Shown here: piece after piece, positions 1 to 7,188 of the stretch
How positions within the stretch are numbered: the stretch's first letter is position 1
Layout: each line of letters begins with the position of its first letter
Source: CAZPZR01 sp964591105
Lineage (GTDB): Bacteria > Bacillota > Clostridia > Lachnospirales > Lachnospiraceae
NCBI GenBank assembly: GCA_964591105.1
Contig: CAZPZR010000014.1
Span: forward strand, 1 to 35,867
DNA length: 35,867 nt
Reading direction: 5' to 3'
Program-made: the position numbers and the translations under genes
Notes under the pieces: generated by a model
What the model was told of the DNA's origin: nothing
The model's input: the letters and a program-made list of their open reading frames with translations, nothing else
The model's database searches: none

Positions 1-503
1 CCGTGTCTTGCTTCGTCTTTTGCCATTTCGTGTACTGTGTCATGGATTGCATCAAGGTTTGCTTCTTTTGCGCGTTTTGCAAGATCAAATTTTCCTGCTG
101 TTGCACCGTTTTCAGCATCAACTCTCATTTCGAGGTTTTTCTTTGTGCTGTCTGTTACAACTTCTCCGAGAAGTTCAGCGAATTTTGCAGCGTGTTCTGC
201 TTCTTCCCAAGCAGCTTTTTCCCAGTATAATCCGATTTCTGGATATCCTTCTCTGTGAGCAACTCTTGCCATTGCAAGGTACATACCTACTTCAGAACAT
301 TCTCCTTCGAAGTTTGCTCTAAGATCTGCAAGGATGTCTTCACTCACGCCTTTTGCAACACCTACAACGTGTTCAGCAGCCCATTCTCTTTCACCTGTCT
401 GCTCAGCAAATTTATCAGCTCCTACATGACATACTGGACATTCAGCTGGTGCAGCGTCTCCTTCGTGAACATAACCACATACTGTACATACAAATTTTTT
501 CAT
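1..503 (-). CDS. rbr: Rubrerythrin, rubredoxin-first type (C-terminus off the window)
   Basis: The minus strand reads from an ATG at 501-503 through the left edge, so about 167 residues are visible and the C-terminus is missing. The N-terminus is a rubredoxin-like iron site (CTVCGY, then CPVC), followed by a ferritin-like di-iron region with EGECSE and WEEAEHA motifs. This order, rubredoxin first, is that of reverse rubrerythrins, which reduce hydrogen peroxide or oxygen in the cytoplasm of anaerobes. A GGAGAG ribosome site lies just upstream. It follows a PerR-type repressor on the same strand, which fits peroxide-stress control. The 113-bp gap has TTGACA (589-594) and TTGACG (562-567) on the minus strand, but neither has a well-spaced good -10, so its own promoter is uncertain. 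Confidence 0.93.
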   Translation of the reverse strand, partial: MKKFVCTVCGYVHEGDAAPAECPVCHVGADKFAEQTGEREWAAEHVVGVAKGVSEDILADLRANFEGECSEVGMYLAMARVAHREGYPEIGLYWEKAAWEEAEHAAKFAELLGEVVTDSTKKNLEMRVDAENGATAGKFDLAKRAKEANLDAIHDTVHEMAKDEARH

Positions 504-616
504 AATGTTTCTCTCCTTTATTTTAAATATTTTTATTCCGTATCATAAAAATTCCTACTAACGTCAACGTATCATATGAATTTTAGATTGTCAATTATTT
601 CTATTATTAGTTTCTC

Positions 617-1015
617 TTAGTTTTCTTTTTTCATACATTCGGAACAGGTTCCGTAAAAAAGTGTGCTGTGCGACTCGATGATTCCATCAAAATGTTCGCT
701 GGCTGTTTGATTTACCTGTTCAAAATAGCTGGCATCCAGCTCAAGATCCATGACTTTCCCACAGGATGTGCATGCGACATGGTAATGTGGCGCTGTACGT
801 CCATCGAAGCGATCACCACCGTAAGCGGTTGTAATCTTAATTGCCTCCCCGATATCTGCGAGTAAATTCAAATTGCGATATACGGTTCCTAAGCTGATGC
901 GTGGGAATTCTTCTCGCACATGTAGATACACGGTATCAGCGGTAGGATGTTCTGTGGTGCTCATTAAGTACTCTTTGATGGATTCGCGTTGTCTACTGTA
1001 CTTTAGATTAGCCAT
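617..1015 (-). CDS. perR: Fur-family peroxide-responsive repressor, PerR type
   Basis: This 132-aa protein is a Fur-family metalloregulator with an N-terminal winged helix (SLGTVYRNLNLL) and a C-terminal dimer domain. Two CxxC pairs (CTSC, CSEC) would hold structural zinc. The regulatory metal ligands expected of PerR are present: HPTAD, GDRFD and PHYHV. I chose the ATG at 1013-1015 because an AGGAGGG site sits seven bases upstream; a longer reading from 1084 would add an Ile-rich stretch encoded by the promoter itself. PerR represses peroxide-defence genes until a metal-bound histidine is oxidised. The promoter carries a PerR box, so autoregulation is likely, and rubrerythrin just downstream is a probable target or co-transcript. 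Fur or Zur remain alternatives. Confidence 0.9.
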   Translation of the reverse strand: MANLKYSRQRESIKEYLMSTTEHPTADTVYLHVREEFPRISLGTVYRNLNLLADIGEAIKITTAYGGDRFDGRTAPHYHVACTSCGKVMDLELDASYFEQVNQTASEHFDGIIESHSTLFYGTCSECMKKEN

Positions 1016-1038
1016 ATGTGCCCTCCTTTTAATAATGA

Positions 1039-1053
1039 TAATAATTACTATAA
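1039..1053 (-). promoter_or_regulatory. PerR box, perR autoregulatory operator
   Basis: The minus strand reads TTATAGTAATTATTA, matching 12 of 14 fixed positions of the PerR box TTATAATNATTATAA. It sits immediately downstream of the perR -10, over the expected transcription start, where a bound repressor would block initiation. The match is seen; the regulation is inferred. Confidence 0.7.
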
Positions 1054-1055
1054 TT

Positions 1056-1084
1056 AGTATATTCGATAAAATTCGAATTGTCAA
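1056..1084 (-). promoter_or_regulatory. perR promoter
   Basis: On the minus strand TTGACA (1079-1084) and TATACT (1056-1061) are separated by 17 bp. This is a near-perfect vegetative sigma-A promoter about 40 bp before the perR start codon. Confidence 0.8.
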
Positions 1085-1129
1085 TCATATTTTGTAAGAA
1101 TTTGCAAAACGATTCTCAGGTGCAGTGTC

Positions 1130-1157
1130 TTGACTTTCCAATGCTCAATGTTATAAT
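1130..1157 (+). promoter_or_regulatory. Promoter of the NlpC/P60 gene
   Basis: TTGACT (1130-1135) and TATAAT (1152-1157) are 16 bp apart, and a TG one base before the -10 makes it an extended -10. The ATG lies about 65 bp downstream of the expected start. Confidence 0.8.
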
Positions 1158-1226
1158 ACCCCTGTAACAATTCTGTAACATTTACAAAAGATAAGAAAAC
1201 ATAAACGGATTTGAAGGAGGTTGTTT

Positions 1227-2060
1227 ATGGATTCTATTCTTAAGAAAGGGTTGTTCCTGGTTACCTTGTCAGGTACTTTAACAGCATGTCCAGTTCCGGC
1301 ACAGGCTCATTGCGAAGACGTGGAAGCTGATTTACCGGGAATTGAAGAAGTACTGGATGAATGCTATTCGGCAGATGGTGAGTTCGAAATTGAAAATGAT
1401 TTTGAGATAACAGACGAGGGTGAGTATTCAAATATAGCATTTGCCGATGTAGAAACATTTCTTTATATAAGAAGGGAACCTACGAAGGAAAGTGAGTGGG
1501 TTGGAAAGTTATATCCGGGTGATGCCGCAAATATTGTCGGGCCATTGGAAGCATGGACAAAAGTTGAGTCCGGATCTGTCACAGGTTATGTGTATTCGTA
1601 CTATATTGCTGTAGGAGAAGAAGCAGAGCGGAAAGCGCAGGAAATTGTGGATGAAGCGGAAGAATTTTCCTATGCAGAATCCAGAGAAGAAGAACAGGAA
1701 CGTTTGGAAAAAGCGGGTACACAAGGGCAGCAGATTGTAGATTATGCGTGTCAATTTATCGGAAATCCTTATGTATGGGGTGGAACGAGCCTGACCAATG
1801 GTGCTGACTGTTCGGGATTTGTGCAATCGGTATTTGCAGAGTTTGGTGTAAATCTTCCAAGAACTTCTGGAGAAATGCGTTCTGTTGGAACAGAAGTGAA
1901 CTATGAAAATGCATTGTCGGGGGATATTATATGTTATGATGGACATGTCGGAATATATATGAGAGATGGACAAATTGTAAATGCAATTAATAGCAGACGT
2001 GGAATTGGGGTATTATCTGCCACATATTCTACGATTTTAACGGTTCGAAGATTGATTTAA
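1227..2060 (+). CDS. Secreted SH3 - NlpC/P60 cell-wall peptidase
   Basis: This 277-aa exported protein probably cleaves peptide cross-bridges of peptidoglycan (D-gamma-Glu-diaminopimelate endopeptidase class). Residues 1-27 form a signal peptide. LTAC at 18-21 fits a lipobox, so it may be a lipoprotein; AQA at 25-27 is the alternative signal peptidase I site. An SH3-like wall-binding domain covers about 72-130, a charged helical linker 131-165, and an NlpC/P60 domain 168-277 with the expected triad Cys195 (ADCSGF), His240 (GHVGIY) and Asn252. The ATG at 1227 has AAGGAGG six bases upstream; a TTG at 1221 directly abuts that site and is unlikely. The gene stands alone between its own promoter and a terminator. 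Confidence 0.9.
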   Translation: MDSILKKGLFLVTLSGTLTACPVPAQAHCEDVEADLPGIEEVLDECYSADGEFEIENDFEITDEGEYSNIAFADVETFLYIRREPTKESEWVGKLYPGDAANIVGPLEAWTKVESGSVTGYVYSYYIAVGEEAERKAQEIVDEAEEFSYAESREEEQERLEKAGTQGQQIVDYACQFIGNPYVWGGTSLTNGADCSGFVQSVFAEFGVNLPRTSGEMRSVGTEVNYENALSGDIICYDGHVGIYMRDGQIVNAINSRRGIGVLSATYSTILTVRRLI

Positions 2061-2066
2061 GTGGAG

Positions 2067-2095
2067 AGTCTCGAGGGAAACCTCGGGACTTTTTG
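2067..2095 (+). terminator. Rho-independent terminator after the NlpC/P60 gene
   Basis: A 10-bp stem (AGTCTCGAGG with CCTCGGGACT, one G-U pair) closes a GAAA tetraloop and is followed by TTTTT. Confidence 0.85.
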
Positions 2096-2171
2096 CATCT
2101 TACTTTGAGGATTACTTTGGTATACAAAATGTACAAAAATGTCAAATTTTGTAAAAATGTTTAAAATTGAC

Positions 2172-2251
2172 TTATCCAAGTTTTCCACATTCAAAATCGA
2201 AAAAAAGGTGGAAAAATGGATGTTTTCCAAAAGTTTTCCACATTATCCACA
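2172..2251 (+). other. Cluster of DnaA-box-like 9-mers in an AT-rich gap
   Basis: The 404-bp gap between the NlpC/P60 gene and the DUF1858 gene holds repeated 9-mers of DnaA-box form. TTATCCACA, a perfect box, is at 2243-2251 and is directly abutted by TTTTCCACA at 2234-2242. A second TTTTCCACA is at 2181-2189. Weaker forms are TTATCCAAG (2172-2180), TTTTCCAAA (2223-2231) and a reverse-strand TTTTCCACC (2207-2215). No dnaA or dnaN lies in the window, so this is more likely a DnaA-binding or titration cluster than the origin. Apart from the terminator and the promoter at 2403, I see nothing else in the gap; the 60-codon frame at 2216-2398 has no credible ribosome site. Confidence 0.5.
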
Positions 2252-2402
2252 TTGAAAGACAAAAATTTGGGGGATTATTTTAGGGTAAAGAAAGAACGAA
2301 TGTTTTGTGAAGTTGTAATAAAAATCGCTTTTTGTCGAAAAAAGAGGAAAATGATATTGACTTTTAAGGATTCAAATATTAAGAATAAATTCATTTAAAA
2401 TG

Positions 2403-2431
2403 TTTACACAATTGAAAAAAGCGACTATAAT
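2403..2431 (+). promoter_or_regulatory. Promoter of the DUF1858 gene
   Basis: TTTACA (2403-2408) and TATAAT (2426-2431) are separated by exactly 17 bp, and the start codon follows about 33 bp later. Confidence 0.8.
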
Positions 2432-2464
2432 AAGAACATTGAAGTGAAAAAGGAGGTGTCGCAA

Positions 2465-2689
2465 ATGACATACGTTACAAAAGACATGACTTTTGGAGAA
2501 CTTCTTGGACAGTATTATGAAAAATGTCCAAAGATTGTTGAAGTTCTTATGGAAGCTGGTATGGGATGTATCGGATGCCCACACTCTCAGATGGAAGCTA
2601 TCGAAGATGGCGCTATGGGACATGGAATCGACCCTGATTTGTTAGTTGCTAAGTTGAATGCAACACTTACAGCTGAATTGGGTGAATAA
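2465..2689 (+). CDS. DUF1858 small redox-disulfide protein
   Basis: This 74-aa protein matches the DUF1858 family, often named hybrid-cluster-associated redox disulfide protein. The key feature is CIGC at residues 35-38 in the context GMGCIGCPHS, with a further Cys at 21; the CxxC could form a disulfide or help bind a cluster. The function is not established. The ATG at 2465 has AGGAGG nine bases upstream and is better placed than the in-frame start at 2444. The gene has its own promoter and terminator, so it is monocistronic. Its position close to PerR and rubrerythrin fits a redox theme, but no shared transcript is visible. Confidence 0.88.
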   Translation: MTYVTKDMTFGELLGQYYEKCPKIVEVLMEAGMGCIGCPHSQMEAIEDGAMGHGIDPDLLVAKLNATLTAELGE

Positions 2690-2691
2690 TA

Positions 2692-2752
2692 GAAAGGGAG
2701 TATCACAAAATGACTGATGAATCAGTTGTGGAGTGGTACTCCTTTCTTTTTA
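2692..2752 (+). terminator. Terminator after the DUF1858 gene
   Basis: GAAAGGGAGTA pairs with TACTCCTTTC (one bulged G), enclosing inner stems CACAA/TTGTG and ACTGA/TCAGT, and ends in TTTTT. It is a long hairpin with an ordinary U-tract. Confidence 0.8.
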
Positions 2753-2807
2753 TTTACATATTCACTTTAGAGTAGGGGATATAAAATAAGCAGAATTATA
2801 AAAATAT

Positions 2808-2839
2808 AGAAAATGGACAGTCATGATTGACTGTCCATT
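2808..2839 (-). terminator. Terminator of mecA
   Basis: A perfect 12-bp stem (AATGGACAGTCA / TGACTGTCCATT) with a 4-base loop lies just past the mecA stop. On the minus strand it runs into TTTTC and AT-rich DNA. It separates the convergent DUF1858 and mecA transcripts. Confidence 0.75.
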
Positions 2840-2851
2840 ATTGTCAAAGTA

Positions 2852-3619
2852 TTAAATTGTGGATAATAACTGTACTGCATCCTGAGGTACGAGTGCTTCG
2901 CAGTGTTCCTCAAGAAATGCGAGTGCCATACCAGATACTCGTTCCATGGTTCCGTATTCTGTCAGCATGTTGCAGATTCGATTAAAATCCTTTTTGGAAT
3001 AATCGGACTGGGTCAGTGCAAGAATATAAATATCAGAAGCATGATCCTTATATAAGGTGTTGGAACCGGAATACATATTTTTTAAAAAGTGTACAGCTTG
3101 AAGTACGTGATCCATCGTTGCAAATGAAAATAAACGAACAGAAGAACCGATAGATTCTTCTTCCTCTTTTTCTTCTTCTGCATGCTCAGGCTGTGCGTCA
3201 GCTTTTTCGTTATCCTTTTCCTTATCTGTATTGAATTTCTCTTTTAATTTATCAAATAATTTTAAAAGAGATTCAGAGCCTTCTAATTTATTCGATGTTT
3301 CCTTTGATTTTTTATGATTGTCATCGTCAGTAGATGGAGCAAACTTGGAAAAGCGTGCATCCAGTTCGTCTGGATTTTCAACTTTAGTAATTATCAGCAC
3401 AATAGAATCAGAAGAAGATGGAATTGCCTCAATCATCAGTGGCATATTCTCAGCTTCAAATCCAAATTCAAACGCTGCCTGTTGCATCATATCGTGGAAA
3501 AGTGACTTCGCTTTTTCGGTTCCATAAGCCAGTTCGCTTAGTTGCAACTGGCGTTCTGCCAAATCGGCATGTGTAAGAGTACAGCGAATTTGATTATCGT
3601 TGATCTTCTCAATTTTCAT
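2852..3619 (-). CDS. mecA: MecA-type adaptor for ClpC
   Basis: This 255-aa protein matches MecA, the adaptor that delivers substrates to the ClpCP protease; in Bacillus it targets ComK and affects sporulation and competence. The N-terminal substrate-binding domain (about 1-85) starts MKIEKINDNQIRC and includes LHDMMQQA-like helix residues. The linker at about 90-165 is very rich in Lys and Glu and looks disordered. The C-terminal ClpC-binding domain (about 168-255) includes the FSFATMDHVLQA region. The ATG at 3619 has a GAAGTGAT site and matches the family start; the frame open to 3673 adds 18 atypical residues. It has its own terminator. Confidence 0.9.
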   Translation of the reverse strand: MKIEKINDNQIRCTLTHADLAERQLQLSELAYGTEKAKSLFHDMMQQAAFEFGFEAENMPLMIEAIPSSSDSIVLIITKVENPDELDARFSKFAPSTDDDNHKKSKETSNKLEGSESLLKLFDKLKEKFNTDKEKDNEKADAQPEHAEEEKEEEESIGSSVRLFSFATMDHVLQAVHFLKNMYSGSNTLYKDHASDIYILALTQSDYSKKDFNRICNMLTEYGTMERVSGMALAFLEEHCEALVPQDAVQLLSTI

Positions 3620-3694
3620 AAATATCACTTCTTTCTCTACTTTAGTATAGCATAGAAAACATGAGAGGTTCAATAAAATATAAATAAAAAGTGC

Positions 3695-3723
3695 TTGCCA
3701 TTACAAAATCTGTCGGATATAAT
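3695..3723 (+). promoter_or_regulatory. Strong promoter ahead of a structured leader
   Basis: TTGCCA (3695-3700) and TATAAT (3718-3723) are 17 bp apart. The nearest gene starts 354 bp downstream, so it drives either a long leader or a separate small RNA. Confidence 0.75.
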
Positions 3724-3726
3724 GAC

Positions 3727-3811
3727 CTTACGAGAGGATAGTTTTCCCAGATAGCTACGTTCTTAGCACAAAGGAGGGAAGATTTTCGAATTTATTATTT
3801 CTCAATGTAAG
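3727..3811 (+). ncRNA. Candidate structured RNA or 5' leader, family not recognised
   Basis: Nested pairings are visible: an outer CTTACGAGA (3727-3735) with TCTC (3800-3803) and GTAAG (3807-3811); a middle TTTTCCC (3742-3748) with GGGAAGA (3776-3782); and an inner GCTA (3754-3757) with TAGC (3764-3767). The strong promoter directly upstream supports transcription, although its expected start near 3730 would clip the outermost pairs. No U-rich terminator follows closely. Downstream, 3812-4076 holds a further hairpin TGTGCA/TGCACA near 3893-3910 and no convincing gene. I do not recognise a riboswitch family. It may be the leader of the 72-aa gene at 4077 or an independent small RNA. Confidence 0.35.
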
Positions 3812-4076
3812 ATCTATAATTAAAGTCAGTTTGGTAAAATCCAATTGAAAAAAAGTTCCAATATTAACATCATGCGAATATCAGTGTGTGCAATTTCGTG
3901 CACAAAGTTTCACAGAAAAAAAGTAACATAATAACGTTTATGACAATGCAAAGACTATCTTCTTAGTATAAAGACATGCATGTTGAGTACAATGTATCAC
4001 AGACACTTCCTTTTTGGCTCAGTAAATATGCATGGCTGTAGTTATCATTTCTAAATGCATTGAGAAGGAGGAAAAT

Positions 4077-4295
4077 ATGGGTGACCATCCAGAGCAGAAC
4101 GCTCAGTGCCTGTATACAGAATTAACCGATTTTGAAAGAAAGGGAATAGACATTTCACTGAATGGGTGGCCCGCGAGTCCTATGCAGATTGTACAAGCTC
4201 ATTTGATGCGGGAAGATATTAGCTATATGCGTGATTATATGATGAATGATGACGGAGATGTCAAAGAAGTGGGATTCTATGGTGTAAAAATATAA
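4077..4295 (+). CDS. Small protein of unknown function (72 aa)
   Basis: I do not recognise this gene. The ATG at 4077 is supported by a strong GAAGGAGG site eight bases upstream, which beats the start at 4032. The product is acidic and apparently soluble, with no signal peptide or membrane segment. It has an N-terminal Cys, a DISLNGWPASPMQI segment and a C-terminal acidic stretch (NDDGDVKEVGFYGVKI). It is preceded by a 350-bp transcribed-looking leader from the promoter at 3695 and followed by the separate promoter of the GH18 gene. Codon use resembles its neighbours. The clean ribosome site makes it very likely real. Confidence 0.7.
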   Translation: MGDHPEQNAQCLYTELTDFERKGIDISLNGWPASPMQIVQAHLMREDISYMRDYMMNDDGDVKEVGFYGVKI

Positions 4296-4366
4296 AATAA
4301 GGAATTGTAAATCCCCTCAATTTATCACATATTGTCGAAATTATTAATGACGGAATACAGAGCTTT

Positions 4367-4375
4367 TGCTATAAT
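4367..4375 (+). promoter_or_regulatory. Extended -10 promoter of the GH18 gene
   Basis: TGCTATAAT forms an extended -10 (hexamer 4370-4375) 22 bp before the GH18 start. The -35 region is poor, as is common for extended -10 promoters. Confidence 0.55.
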
Positions 4376-4396
4376 GAAACGAGTAGGAGGTGCAGC

Positions 4397-6439
4397 ATGG
4401 AAGAAAAAGAAGTAAGAAGCCGCACAACAAGAACTCGGATATCAAGGGAAAATCAGTCAGAAAGACCGGCGAGAAGCCAGGCCGAGAGACTTGTAAGAAG
4501 TCAGACAGAGAAGAATACAAGATCTGGTATAAAGAGAAATGTACGTGAAGGTGCCAGAAGACCGGAAAATCGGGAAAGAGTTTATACGGGGGAATCTGCC
4601 AGAAGACCTGTACGAGAAGACGGGATAAGAACACGTGCAGCACAAGGACAGAATGGGCGAAAACCTGTGAGGAGACGCAGACAGTCAAAGAAGAAGAGAC
4701 AGCAGATTTTGTTCTTGAAGACACTGATACTGGGAGTACTGTTAATTTCCGTATTGGCAGGTGCACTTTTTTGGAAGAAGTACAGCCCTTCCAAGGAAAT
4801 TGCGAATAAGAATGAATATTATGGAATAGAAAAAGAAGGACAAGTTGGAGTTACAGTAAATTATCAAGTTGTAGAACCACAGGGAATGATCGCTGATGGG
4901 AAAACTTATGTCCAGTATGAAGTTGTAAGAGATTACATTAATAGTAGATTCTATTGGGATCCGAACGAGAATATCCTTCTCTATACATTGCCAAATGATA
5001 CAGTATCTGTTTCCGTTGGAAGCAAAGAGTACTCAATATCTAAGGAAAAGAAAAGCGAAGATTACGTTATTTTAAAAACAGAAGGAAGCACAGCGTATAT
5101 TGCACTTGATTTTGTTCAGCAGTATACGGACATGGAATACGAAGTATTTGACGATCCAAAACATGTCGTTATCGTAAGTGACTGGAGTGAACAGTCTGTT
5201 GCGGCTGTCAAAAAAGACAGCGAAGTCCGCTATCGTGGTGGAGTAAAGAGTCCAATTCTGACAGAAGTTAAGAAGAAGGATGAAGTGGTTATCCTTGAAG
5301 ATGAAGAAAATTGGAAGAAAGTGTGTACATCCGATGGATATGTTGGATATATCAAGAAGAGCGCACTTCGAAAGACTGAGAAAAAGTCATACAGCAGAGA
5401 TTTTCAGGAGCAGGAATATAGTAATATTCAGAAAGACTACGTGATCAACATGGCATGGCACAACGTAACGAATACGACAGCAAATGACACGGTATTGCAG
5501 CGCATCGCAGAGTCTAAGGGACTTACAACGATTGCACCAACATGGTATCATGTGGCAAATACAAGTGGGGAATTGTCATCCATTTCATCATCAGATTATG
5601 TAAATTATGCACATCAGTCTAACATTGAAGTATGGGCAACAGTAAGAGATTTTGACGGAGGAATCAACTCTTATGACGAATCTTACGAATTGCTTAGCAA
5701 GACGTCAAACAGAGAAAGCCTGATTAATCAGTTGATTGCAGATGCAGTAAAAACTGGAATTGATGGAATCAATGTTGACTTTGAAAAGATTTCAAACGAA
5801 TGTGGCGAACATTACATCCAATTTATTAGGGAATTATCCGTAAGATGCAGACAGAACGGACTTGTATTGTCTGTAGACAATTATGTTCCAAAGGGTTATA
5901 ACATGCAATATGACCGAAAAGAACAAGGTATTGTAGCGGACTATGTAATTATCATGGGATATGATGAATATTTTGCAGGTTCTCCAGTAGCGGGACCAGT
6001 TTCTTCTTACAATTATGTCAAAGAAGGAATCGAGGAGACTTTAAAAGAAGTACCAGCAGAAAAAGTAATTAGTGGAATTCCATTTTTCACAAGATTATGG
6101 GCAGAAACACCGAAAACTGCAGAAGAGCTGGCAGAAGCAGCCGGCACAGATGAAGAACAGTATACGACGAATGTAGAAAGTGATGCACTTGGTATGTCTG
6201 CAGCGGCGGCAGTTGTAGAAGATGCAGGCGCAGAGCTTACGTGGGATGATACTGTGCAGCAGGATTTTGCAACGTGGACAGTGGATGATACAACATACAA
6301 GATTTGGCTGGAAAACGAAAAGTCAATCGAGCCAAAATTAAAACTCATGAAAGAGCATAAGCTCGCGGGTACAGCGGCATGGGCGCTGGGACAGGAAACA
6401 AAAGAAACCTGGGAACTGATCTTAAAATACGCAAATTAA
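4397..6439 (+). CDS. Membrane-anchored SH3 - GH18 glycoside hydrolase, YaaH/SleL-like
   Basis: This 680-aa protein probably acts on peptidoglycan or another beta-linked amino-sugar polymer outside the membrane. Residues 1-103 are a strongly basic, Arg-rich, likely disordered cytoplasmic tail. One membrane helix spans about 104-126 and orients the rest outward. Residues 135-265 resemble a copper amine oxidase N-like or stalk domain. An SH3-like domain covers about 274-325 and a GH18 barrel about 345-600, with DGINVDFE at 456-463 and Glu463 as the expected acid catalyst. The Asn in this motif is usual for the YaaH/SleL branch, which includes spore cortex hydrolases. AGGAGG lies seven bases before the ATG. 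It is followed by the amidase gene cwlD, which suits a wall or cortex role. Confidence 0.88.
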   Translation: MEEKEVRSRTTRTRISRENQSERPARSQAERLVRSQTEKNTRSGIKRNVREGARRPENRERVYTGESARRPVREDGIRTRAAQGQNGRKPVRRRRQSKKKRQQILFLKTLILGVLLISVLAGALFWKKYSPSKEIANKNEYYGIEKEGQVGVTVNYQVVEPQGMIADGKTYVQYEVVRDYINSRFYWDPNENILLYTLPNDTVSVSVGSKEYSISKEKKSEDYVILKTEGSTAYIALDFVQQYTDMEYEVFDDPKHVVIVSDWSEQSVAAVKKDSEVRYRGGVKSPILTEVKKKDEVVILEDEENWKKVCTSDGYVGYIKKSALRKTEKKSYSRDFQEQEYSNIQKDYVINMAWHNVTNTTANDTVLQRIAESKGLTTIAPTWYHVANTSGELSSISSSDYVNYAHQSNIEVWATVRDFDGGINSYDESYELLSKTSNRESLINQLIADAVKTGIDGINVDFEKISNECGEHYIQFIRELSVRCRQNGLVLSVDNYVPKGYNMQYDRKEQGIVADYVIIMGYDEYFAGSPVAGPVSSYNYVKEGIEETLKEVPAEKVISGIPFFTRLWAETPKTAEELAEAAGTDEEQYTTNVESDALGMSAAAAVVEDAGAELTWDDTVQQDFATWTVDDTTYKIWLENEKSIEPKLKLMKEHKLAGTAAWALGQETKETWELILKYAN

Positions 6440-6443
6440 TAAA

Positions 6444-6498
6444 ATGCCTCCGGCAGTCATATATTTAGATAATATCGGCTGTCTGGAGGTATTTTTTT
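6444..6498 (+). terminator. Terminator hairpin that also buries the cwlD ribosome site
   Basis: ATGCCTCCGGCAG (6444-6456) pairs with CTGTCTGGAGGTAT (6479-6492) with one bulge, followed by seven Ts. The 3' arm contains the GGAGGT ribosome site (6485-6490) of cwlD, and the last Ts include its TTG start. Confidence 0.75.
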
Positions 6499-7177
6499 GC
6501 GTGATAAAATTGAATTTATTGTGCTTGTTCTTGTGATTCTTGGATTATTGACGTTGAATAGAAATATTTGGAGGACAACTGCTTCGAATCAGGCAAACAA
6601 GGGGAACTATACGGTTGTATTGGATGCGGGGCATGGCGGTGAGGATCCGGGAAAAGTTGGAATTAACGGGGCAAAGGAAAAAGATATTAATCTTGCGGTT
6701 GCCAAAAGAGTAAAGAAATATCTGGAAAATCAGAAGATTACCGTGTATATGACGCGAGAAGAAGATTGTATGTTGGCAGAGCCGGGAAGTACGAATAAGA
6801 AAGTGGAAGATATGAAGGCGAGGGTGGAGCTGATCAATGATTCACAAGCGAATCTCGCAGTTAGCATTCATCAGAATAGCTATCAGGAAGAAGTAGTAAA
6901 GGGAGCACAAGTTTTTTATTACTCACATTCGCAGGAAGGTGAAAAAGACGCGATAATTATGCAGAATGCATTGCTGGAATTAGATGCATCCAATACACGT
7001 AAGGCAAAAGAAAATGATACATACTACATTTTAAAACGTACTGAGATTCCAACAATCATTGTAGAATGTGGATTTTTGAGTAATCAGGAGGAAGCAGATC
7101 TTCTCGTGACAGAGGCATATCAGGAAGCCGTGGCAAAATCAATTGTGAAGGGAATCATAACTTGTTTCGAAGATTAG
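6497..7177 (+). CDS. cwlD: N-acetylmuramoyl-L-alanine amidase, CwlD-like
   Basis: This 226-aa Amidase_3 protein would remove the peptide from muramic acid. CwlD does this on the way to muramic-delta-lactam in the spore cortex. A membrane helix or uncleaved signal lies at residues 7-23. The zinc and catalytic residues are visible in DAGHGGEDPG, SIHQNS and IIVECGFLSN. The start is a TTG at 6497, six bases after GGAGGT; the next in-frame GTG (6521) is too far away. That ribosome site is paired inside a terminator-type hairpin, so expression probably depends on read-through or an unseen promoter. A general wall amidase is possible, but length, single domain and neighbouring GH18 favour CwlD. Confidence 0.88.
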   Translation: MRDKIEFIVLVLVILGLLTLNRNIWRTTASNQANKGNYTVVLDAGHGGEDPGKVGINGAKEKDINLAVAKRVKKYLENQKITVYMTREEDCMLAEPGSTNKKVEDMKARVELINDSQANLAVSIHQNSYQEEVVKGAQVFYYSHSQEGEKDAIIMQNALLELDASNTRKAKENDTYYILKRTEIPTIIVECGFLSNQEEADLLVTEAYQEAVAKSIVKGIITCFED

Positions 7178-7188
7178 AGTGTAGTATA

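Noticed and set aside
1..550. Several plus-strand Cys/Phe-rich frames opposite rubrerythrin
   Set aside because: They are antisense shadows of a well-conserved rubrerythrin on the minus strand.
2172..2251. Chromosomal origin of replication
   Set aside because: The DnaA-like boxes are suggestive, but no dnaA, dnaN, recF or rpmH lies nearby, so a titration or regulatory cluster is more likely.
2216..2398. 60-aa frame in the DnaA-box-like gap
   Set aside because: No ribosome site, AT-driven composition, and it runs into the DUF1858 promoter region.
2710..2775. A 21-codon frame starting ATGACTGATGAATCAG, with GGGAG upstream
   Set aside because: It lies across the DUF1858 terminator hairpin, and its bases are explained by that stem. 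No family resemblance.
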